From NCBI GenBank assembly GCA_958367245.1, contig CATXEA010000014.1:26015-90014 (forward strand): a stretch of 64,000 bases of DNA, written 5' to 3'. The position numbers were made by a program, and so were the translations under genes. Below, one piece after another: positions 59,315 through 64,000 of this stretch. This DNA comes from an uncultured Blautia sp. (GTDB lineage Bacteria > Bacillota > Clostridia > Lachnospirales > Lachnospiraceae). The notes under the pieces are model-generated. The model made no database searches and was not told the DNA's origin. It saw only the letters and a list, made by a program, of their open reading frames with translations. Position 1 is the first letter of the stretch. The number at the start of each line of letters is the position of its first letter.

Positions 59315-59335
59315 TTGTCATGCCTCCTCTCTCAA

Positions 59336-59647
59336 TTAATCGATTACTTTACCTGTTGCTTTTGCAACACGTACTTTTTTGTCACCATCCATCTGGAAAC
59401 CTACTCTTGTAGCTTTTCCGTCAACAACCAGCATTACGTTGGAGATGTGCAGCGGAGCTTCTTTTGTGATGATTCCGCCGTTCTGGTTTGCTGCTGATGG
59501 TTTGCTGTGTTTGCTTACCATGTTTACGTTCTCGACTAAAACGGTATTGTCTTTAACATTAACTGCAAGAACTTTACCCTCTTTGCCGTTATCTTTACCA
59601 GCGATTACTTTAACAGTATCACCTTTTTTAATCTTCATAGCTGACAT
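59336..59647 (-). CDS. rplX: 50S ribosomal protein L24
   Basis: 103 residues with a KOW motif near the N-terminus (KKGDTVKVIAGKDNGKEGKV). Conserved NMVSKHSKPSAANQNGGI follows. It starts assembly of the 50S subunit. GGAGG precedes the ATG. Confidence 0.97.
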   Translation of the reverse strand: MSAMKIKKGDTVKVIAGKDNGKEGKVLAVNVKDNTVLVENVNMVSKHSKPSAANQNGGIITKEAPLHISNVMLVVDGKATRVGFQMDGDKKVRVAKATGKVID

Positions 59648-59659
59648 TAGGCACCCTCC

Positions 59660-60028
59660 TTATAATACTTCCGGAGCTAAGGAAACGATCTTCATGAATT
59701 TCTTCTCACGAAGCTCTCTGGCAACTGGTCCAAAGATACGTGTTCCTCTCGGAGTTAAGTCGTCTTTAATGATTACGGCAGCATTTTCATCGAAACGGAT
59801 GTAGGATCCGTCTTTACGACGAGCGCCTTTTTTTGTTCTAACTACAACAGCTTTAACAACGTCGCCTTTTTTTACAACGCCGCCTGGTGTTGCATCTTTA
59901 ACTGTAGCAACGATTGTATCGCCAATGTTTGCATATCTTCTTGTAGAGCCGCCAATAACACGAATACAAAGGATTTCTTTTGCACCAGTGTTATCCGCAA
60001 CTTTCAGTCTGCTTTCCTGCTGAATCAT
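59660..60028 (-). CDS. rplN: 50S ribosomal protein L14
   Basis: 122 residues, complete: IQQESRLKVADNTGAKEIL, DVVKAVVVRTKKGARRKDGS and GTRIFGPVARELREKKFMKI. AAGGAGG precedes the ATG. Confidence 0.97.
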   Translation of the reverse strand: MIQQESRLKVADNTGAKEILCIRVIGGSTRRYANIGDTIVATVKDATPGGVVKKGDVVKAVVVRTKKGARRKDGSYIRFDENAAVIIKDDLTPRGTRIFGPVARELREKKFMKIVSLAPEVL

Positions 60029-60041
60029 ACTGGTTTCCTCC

Positions 60042-60296
60042 TTATTTAGCTTTCTCTACGATTTCAACCAGTCTCCATCTTTTATCTTTAGATAACGGTC
60101 TGGTCTCCATTACTTTTACGGTATCACCGATATTACACTCATTCATCTCGTCATGAGCTTTTAATTTATATGTTCTCTTCACGATTTTTTTGTAAAGAGG
60201 ATGTTTTACATGGTCTTCAATTGCAACTACGATGGTTTTGTCCATCTTATTGCTTACAACCTTACCCACACGGGTTTTTCTCAGATTTCTTTCCAC
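60042..60296 (-). CDS. rpsQ: 30S ribosomal protein S17
   Basis: 84 residues from a GTG start (AGGAGG 8-10 bases upstream). ERNLRKTRVGKVVSNKMDKT and MNECNIGDTVKVMETRPLSKDKRW are typical of S17. Confidence 0.97.
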   Translation of the reverse strand: MERNLRKTRVGKVVSNKMDKTIVVAIEDHVKHPLYKKIVKRTYKLKAHDEMNECNIGDTVKVMETRPLSKDKRWRLVEIVEKAK

Positions 60297-60311
60297 GATA
60301 GTTTCCTCCTA

Positions 60312-60521
60312 TTATTTGGAAGCGTTAGCCTGCTCAGTAATTACTGTCTGGATTCTTGCAATGTTCTTGCGAACCTCTTTAATGCGGCTTGTATTCTCTA
60401 ATTGATTAGTTGCATTCTGAAATCTCAGATTGAAAAGTTCTTTTTTAGCAGCTACTAATTCTTCATTTAATTCTGCAGCTGATTTTGCTTTTAAATCTTC
60501 TACGAATTTATTAATTTTCAC
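60312..60521 (-). CDS. rpmC: 50S ribosomal protein L29
   Basis: 69 residues from a GTG at 60521 (AGGCGG 8 bases upstream), reading KINKFVEDLKAKSAAELNEE; a GTG three codons earlier is less likely. It ends the helical hairpin with NIARIQTVITEQ. The start overlaps the end of rplP by 11 bp, giving translational coupling. Confidence 0.94.
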   Translation of the reverse strand: MKINKFVEDLKAKSAAELNEELVAAKKELFNLRFQNATNQLENTSRIKEVRKNIARIQTVITEQANASK

Positions 60522-60948
60522 TGTTATCACCGCCTTCTAAGTCTGCACGAGAAACGATTTTACATTTACATGGTAACTTGTGCATTGCAAGACGTAATGC
60601 TTCACGTGCGATTTCTTCAGAAACGCCTGCGATTTCGAACATTACACGTCCTGGTTTAACAACTGCTACCCAGTATTCAAGAGTACCTTTACCGGAACCC
60701 ATACGTGTTTCTGCTGGTTTTGCTGTTACTGGTTTATCTGGGAAAATTTTAATCCAAACCTGGCCACCACGTTTGATATAACGTGTCATAGCAATACGGG
60801 CTGCCTCAATCTGGTTGGAACGAATCCAACATGGTTCGGTAGCAACAAGTCCGAATTCACCATAGTTGATGACATTTCCTCTAAGAGCTTTTCCTCTCAT
60901 GGAGCCACGGAACTGTTTACGACGTTTAACTCTTTTTGGCATTAACAT
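60511..60948 (-). CDS. rplP: 50S ribosomal protein L16
   Basis: 145 residues. Begins MLMPKRVKRRKQFRGSMRGK; RMGSGKGTLEYWVAVVKPGR is the conserved centre. Placed near the peptidyl transferase centre and A-site tRNA. ATG overlaps the rpsC stop (TAATG). Overlaps rpmC at the 3' end. Confidence 0.97.
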   Translation of the reverse strand: MLMPKRVKRRKQFRGSMRGKALRGNVINYGEFGLVATEPCWIRSNQIEAARIAMTRYIKRGGQVWIKIFPDKPVTAKPAETRMGSGKGTLEYWVAVVKPGRVMFEIAGVSEEIAREALRLAMHKLPCKCKIVSRADLEGGDNSEN

Positions 60949-61604
60949 TATTTATCGCTCCCTTCCTTAGTTCCTTTTGTTGGAAGTACTTCACCGTTGT
61001 AGACCCAAGCTTTTACGCCAACTTTGCCGTATGTTGTGTCTGCTTCAGCGAATCCGTAATCGATATCTGCACGAAGTGTCTGAAGCGGAATAGTTCCTTC
61101 GCTGTAGAACTCTGTACGAGCCATATCAGCACCGCCAAGACGTCCGGAACAAGCAGTTTTAATACCAAGTGCTCCAGCCTTCATTGTTCTCTGCATTGTA
61201 GATTTCATAGCACGACGGAAAGAAATACGGTTCTCAAGCTGAAGTGCAATGTTCTCAGCTACTAACTGTGCATCTCTGTCTGGTCTTTTCACTTCTTTGA
61301 TATCTACGATTAATTTCTTATCTGTGTATTTCTTTAACTCAGCTTTAACTTTCTCGATCTCAGCGCCGCCTTTACCGATTACGATACCAGGTTTAGCTGT
61401 GTAGATGATGATCTTAACTCTGTCAGATGCTCTCTCGATCTCGATCTTGGAAACACCTGCGCTGTATAATTTCTTTTTAAGGAATGTTCTGATGTTGTAG
61501 TCTTCTACCAGGTAGTCAGCGAAGTCTGCATCAGCATACCATCTTGAATCCCAATCCTTGATAACACCGACTCTAAGGCCATGTGGGTTAACTTTCTGTC
61601 CCAT
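60948..61604 (-). CDS. rpsC: 30S ribosomal protein S3
   Basis: 218 residues. Starts GQKVNPHGLRVGVIKDWDSRW; the KH domain holds PGIVIGKGGAEIEKVK; the C domain ends TTYGKVGVKAWVYNGEVLP. It forms part of the mRNA entry helicase. AAGGAGG precedes the ATG. Confidence 0.97.
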   Translation of the reverse strand: MGQKVNPHGLRVGVIKDWDSRWYADADFADYLVEDYNIRTFLKKKLYSAGVSKIEIERASDRVKIIIYTAKPGIVIGKGGAEIEKVKAELKKYTDKKLIVDIKEVKRPDRDAQLVAENIALQLENRISFRRAMKSTMQRTMKAGALGIKTACSGRLGGADMARTEFYSEGTIPLQTLRADIDYGFAEADTTYGKVGVKAWVYNGEVLPTKGTKEGSDK

Positions 61605-61615
61605 GCTTTTCCTCC

Positions 61616-62005
61616 TTATCTTTCATCCAGCACGATGGTGATATGGCTTGTTCTCTTTTCGATTCTGTAAGCTCTACCCTGTGCTCTTGGCTGAATTCTC
61701 TTCATTGTAGGTCCTTTATCTGCGTAGCATGCTGCAATGTAGAGGTTGTCTGCGTTCATTCCATTGTTATTCTCAGCGTTTGCGATAGCTGACTCAAGTA
61801 ATTTCTTGATTACGCTGGAAGCGTATCTTGGGTTGTATGTCAGGATACCAAGTGCTGTCTGCGCATCTTTTCCACGGATTGCATCTAATACGTAGCAGGC
61901 TTTCTGAACAGAAATTCTTGCATAAGATAATTTTGCAGACGGTCTTGTCTCTCTATTATTCTCATTTCTGGCTCTTTTGATCTGGCTTCTATGTCCTTTT
62001 GCCAT
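61616..62005 (-). CDS. rplV: 50S ribosomal protein L22
   Basis: 129 residues. SAKLSYARISVQKACYVLDAIRGK (split) and the exit-tunnel loop region with ADKGPTMKRIQPRAQGRAYRI are present. AAGGAGG precedes the ATG. The 91-bp gap to rpsS contains a short hairpin (CCCC-TTT-GGGG at 62059-62069), unlike the tight spacing elsewhere. Confidence 0.97.
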   Translation of the reverse strand: MAKGHRSQIKRARNENNRETRPSAKLSYARISVQKACYVLDAIRGKDAQTALGILTYNPRYASSVIKKLLESAIANAENNNGMNADNLYIAACYADKGPTMKRIQPRAQGRAYRIEKRTSHITIVLDER

Positions 62006-62096
62006 TTTAAAGTGCCTCCTTTCCTCTTGCTCAATCTAAGGGTTAACCCGCCTTGCTGCCCCTTTGGGGACAACAGGCAGTTTATATAATCAATGA

Positions 62097-62378
62097 TTAG
62101 CGAACTCCGGATTTCTTTTCGTCTTTTCCGTGTCCTCTGTAAGTTCTGGTTGCTACAAACTCACCGAGTTTATGTCCAACCATATCTTCTGTAACGTATA
62201 CCGGCACGTGTTTTCTTCCATCGTGAACTGCGATTGTGTGTCCTACGAAAGATGGGAAGATTGTAGAACGGCGTGACCAGGTTTTGATAACGGATTTCTC
62301 GTTTGCAGCGTTTAATGCGTCAACTTTTTTCAGTAAGTGAGCGTCTGCAAAAGGTCCTTTTTTCAGTGAACGAGACAT
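62097..62378 (-). CDS. rpsS: 30S ribosomal protein S19
   Basis: 93 residues: SRSLKKGPFADAHLLKKVD at the start, IKTWSRRSTIFPSFVGHTIAVHDG (split) and HKLGEFVATRTYRGHGKDEKK at the end. AAGGAGG precedes the ATG. Confidence 0.97.
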   Translation of the reverse strand: MSRSLKKGPFADAHLLKKVDALNAANEKSVIKTWSRRSTIFPSFVGHTIAVHDGRKHVPVYVTEDMVGHKLGEFVATRTYRGHGKDEKKSGVR

Positions 62379-62393
62379 GCTTTCTCCTCCTTA

Positions 62394-63239
62394 TTATTTA
62401 GATAAAGCTTTTCCATCGCGTCTTCTTACGATGAGCTTGTTGGACTGTTTGTTTTTCTTTCTTGTCTTCAGACCAAGAGCAGGTTTGCCCCATGGTGTGC
62501 ATGGGCCAGGACGACCAATACCGGTCTTTCCTTCACCACCACCGTGTGGATGGTCATTCGGGTTCATTACGGAACCACGAACTGTAGGTCTGATACCCAT
62601 GTGACGTTTACGTCCAGCTTTACCAATGTTGATCAGGCTGTGATCGCCGTTTCCGACTTCACCAACTGTAGCGCGGCAAACAATCGGAACCATTCTCATT
62701 TCACCAGATGGCAGACGCAGTGTAGCGTATTTGCCTTCTTTAGCCATTAACTGAGCGCCGTTACCAGCGGAACGAACCATCTGTCCGCCCTTTCCTGGGT
62801 GAAGCTCAATGTTGTGAATCATTGTACCAACCGGGATAAGCTCTAATGGTAAGCAGTTACCAACACGAACTTCTGCTTCCGGTCCGTTCATTACCTTCTG
62901 GCCTACTTTTAAGCCTTCCGGAGCAAGGATATATGCTTTCTCGCCGTCTGCGTAGCAGATTAAAGCGATGTTTGCTGTTCTGTTCGGATCGTATTCAATA
63001 GTCTTAACTGTTGCAGGGATACCATCTTTTCTTCTCTTGAAGTCGATGATTCTGTATTTTCTTCTGCTTCCGCCTCCGCGGTGTCTTACAGTGATTTTAC
63101 CCTGGTTGTTACGACCAGCATTTTTATTTAAAGACACTACTAAGGATTTCTCTGGTGTAGATGTTGTAATCTCTGAGAAATCAGAACCAGTCATATGTCT
63201 TCTTGACGGTGTATATGGGGTATAGGTTTTAATTCCCAT
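62394..63239 (-). CDS. rplB: 50S ribosomal protein L2
   Basis: 281 residues. Starts GIKTYTPYTPSRRHMTGSDF; contains the conserved VRGSVMNPNDHPHGGGEGK with the His near the peptidyl transferase centre. AAAGGAG precedes the ATG. Confidence 0.97.
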   Translation of the reverse strand: MGIKTYTPYTPSRRHMTGSDFSEITTSTPEKSLVVSLNKNAGRNNQGKITVRHRGGGSRRKYRIIDFKRRKDGIPATVKTIEYDPNRTANIALICYADGEKAYILAPEGLKVGQKVMNGPEAEVRVGNCLPLELIPVGTMIHNIELHPGKGGQMVRSAGNGAQLMAKEGKYATLRLPSGEMRMVPIVCRATVGEVGNGDHSLINIGKAGRKRHMGIRPTVRGSVMNPNDHPHGGGEGKTGIGRPGPCTPWGKPALGLKTRKKNKQSNKLIVRRRDGKALSK

Positions 63240-63300
63240 TGTTGTTCTCCTTTCGAATTTGTTATCGTGCTTTCGTGCACATAGGCGCTATCTGTAGGAA

Positions 63301-63600
63301 TTAAAGACCTTCGAAAATTTCGATATCTTTGCTGTCCTCTGTAAGGGCTACGATAGCTTTTTTGGATTTAGCAGTTTTACCAACTACCATTCCACGGCGT
63401 TTTTTCTTACCATCTAAGTTCATGGTATTAACGCTCTTTACTTTTGTTCCTTCGAACATTTTTTCCACAGCTTCTTTGATCTGTGTTTTATTTGCTTCCG
63501 GATGTACTAAGAAAGTGTATTTCTTCTCACCCATAGCATTCATGGATTTTTCTGTAATCACCGGTTTTTTGATTACGTCATAGTATTTAATGTCAGCCAT
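63301..63600 (-). CDS. rplW: 50S ribosomal protein L23
   Basis: 99 residues: KYYDVIKKPVITEKSMNAMG at the start; the loop NTMNLDGKKKRRGMVVGKT contacts the tunnel exit. It docks trigger factor and SRP. Its ATG overlaps the rplD stop (TAATG). Confidence 0.97.
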   Translation of the reverse strand: MADIKYYDVIKKPVITEKSMNAMGEKKYTFLVHPEANKTQIKEAVEKMFEGTKVKSVNTMNLDGKKKRRGMVVGKTAKSKKAIVALTEDSKDIEIFEGL

Positions 63601-64000
63601 TATGCGTATACCTCCTCGATGGATGCAACAGCATCTTTGGTTACAACTACGGTGTTATGTTTCATAACATCGTATACGTTGATTGTGTTGACAGTTGCAG
63701 TTTCAACATCTGCGATGTTTCTTGTAGAAAGGATGATGTTTCTGTCATCTGCTGCAGTTACAACAAGAGCTTTGTCTGCTTTCAGGTTTGTAAGAACCTT
63801 CTGCATTTCTTTTGTCTTAACATCTGCAAGTGTAAGAGCATCAACTACTACTAATTTATTGTCCTGAACTTTAGAAGTCAGAGCAGATTTCAGAGCAGCT
63901 CTTCTTTCTTTCTTGTTCATTTTTACTTCGTAATCTCTTGGTACTGGAGCGAATACAACACCGCCGCCAGTCCACTGTGGTGCACGGATGGAACCCTGTC
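63600..64000 (-). CDS. rplD: 50S ribosomal protein L4 (5' end cut by window)
   Basis: 133 codons of the C-terminal two thirds are visible. The reading frame is open to the window edge: GSIRAPQWTGGGVVFAPVPR leads into MNKKERRAALKSALTSK, so an ATG at 63920 is internal, not the start. The exit-tunnel-loop junction and the C-terminal domain (NIADVETATVNTINVYDVM) are typical of L4, which also represses the S10 operon in some bacteria. Overlaps the rplW start. Confidence 0.96.
   Translation of the reverse strand, partial: QGSIRAPQWTGGGVVFAPVPRDYEVKMNKKERRAALKSALTSKVQDNKLVVVDALTLADVKTKEMQKVLTNLKADKALVVTAADDRNIILSTRNIADVETATVNTINVYDVMKHNTVVVTKDAVASIEEVYA

Noticed and set aside
63600..63920. Separate 106-codon gene at the right edge
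   Set aside because: The frame continues upstream to the window edge with L4 sequence, so it is the internal part of rplD.
1..64000. CRISPR arrays, prophage, toxin-antitoxin or biosynthetic cluster
   Set aside because: No regularly spaced repeats, no phage structural genes and no modification enzymes for a peptide product were found; apart from one IS element the window is core chromosome.

Overview
The window is a stretch of chromosome from a spore-forming, low-to-mid GC Firmicute, most likely a Lachnospiraceae-type gut clostridium. The evidence is a cotJABC spore-coat cluster, spoIIGA-sigE, a type III glutamine synthetase, a single-chain purL of clostridial type, a T-box on thrS, and zinc-type S14 and L36. 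The genus cannot be fixed from the sequence alone. Almost all of it is core chromosome. The only mobile element seen is one IS91-type insertion at about 45.0-46.5 kb.

Layout. 0-1.1 kb: cotJA-cotJB-cotJC (reverse strand, cotJC cut by the window edge). 1.2-1.4 kb: a multi-branched inverted-repeat element. 1.5-4.3 kb: trkA-trkH potassium uptake. 4.4-8.2 kb: radical SAM protein, threonine aldolase, double ACT-domain protein, phenylacetate-CoA ligase. 8.4-10.1 kb: sigE and spoIIGA behind a promoter built like the Bacillus spoIIG promoter (21-bp spacer, 0A boxes). 10.1-11.8 kb: divergent aroD and aroE. 11.9-14.2 kb: thrS with a complete T-box leader. 14.3-21 kb: SEC-C protein, DegV, ctpA-type protease, ftsX-ftsE, CdaR-type regulator, YitT. 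21.2-28.4 kb: a PqqD-like protein coupled to an OPT transporter, a VWA/MoxR pair, glutamine synthetase III. 28.5-33.8 kb: lipid kinase, three tRNA genes, purL. 34.0-38.0 kb: LysR regulator, membrane diguanylate cyclase, and a FabK/nitronate-monooxygenase-like enzyme with a FabT-like operator. 38.2-40.5 kb: Mrp ATPase, CsoR repressor, a small protein, xpt. 40.5-44.9 kb: a four-gene overlapping operon gdpD-murT-gatD-sugar-binding lipoprotein. 46.6-64 kb: the S10-spc-alpha ribosomal cluster, read on the reverse strand from rplD (cut by the window edge) to rplQ.

The most interesting point lies inside the ribosomal cluster. After infA there is a terminator, then a new promoter, then an RNA leader carrying both strongly conserved segments of the yybP-ykoY manganese riboswitch. 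The 3' strand of its closing helix is also the 5' arm of an intrinsic terminator. The leader precedes hflK-hflC (SPFH/band-7 membrane proteins), which sit between infA and rpmJ. rpmJ-rpsM-rpsK-rpsD-rpoA-rplQ then follow behind their own promoter. This suggests manganese-responsive control of a membrane protease-modulator pair embedded in the translation gene cluster. Other unexplained structure includes the 1201-1372 element, a 366-bp hairpin-rich spacer between rpmJ and rpsM, and helically phased direct repeats in the trkA leader.

Gene starts were chosen from Shine-Dalgarno spacing. Several are GTG or TTG (rpoA, rpmJ, rplE, rpsQ, rpmC, gdpD, the GGDEF protein). All functional names come from motif recognition by eye; no searches were run.
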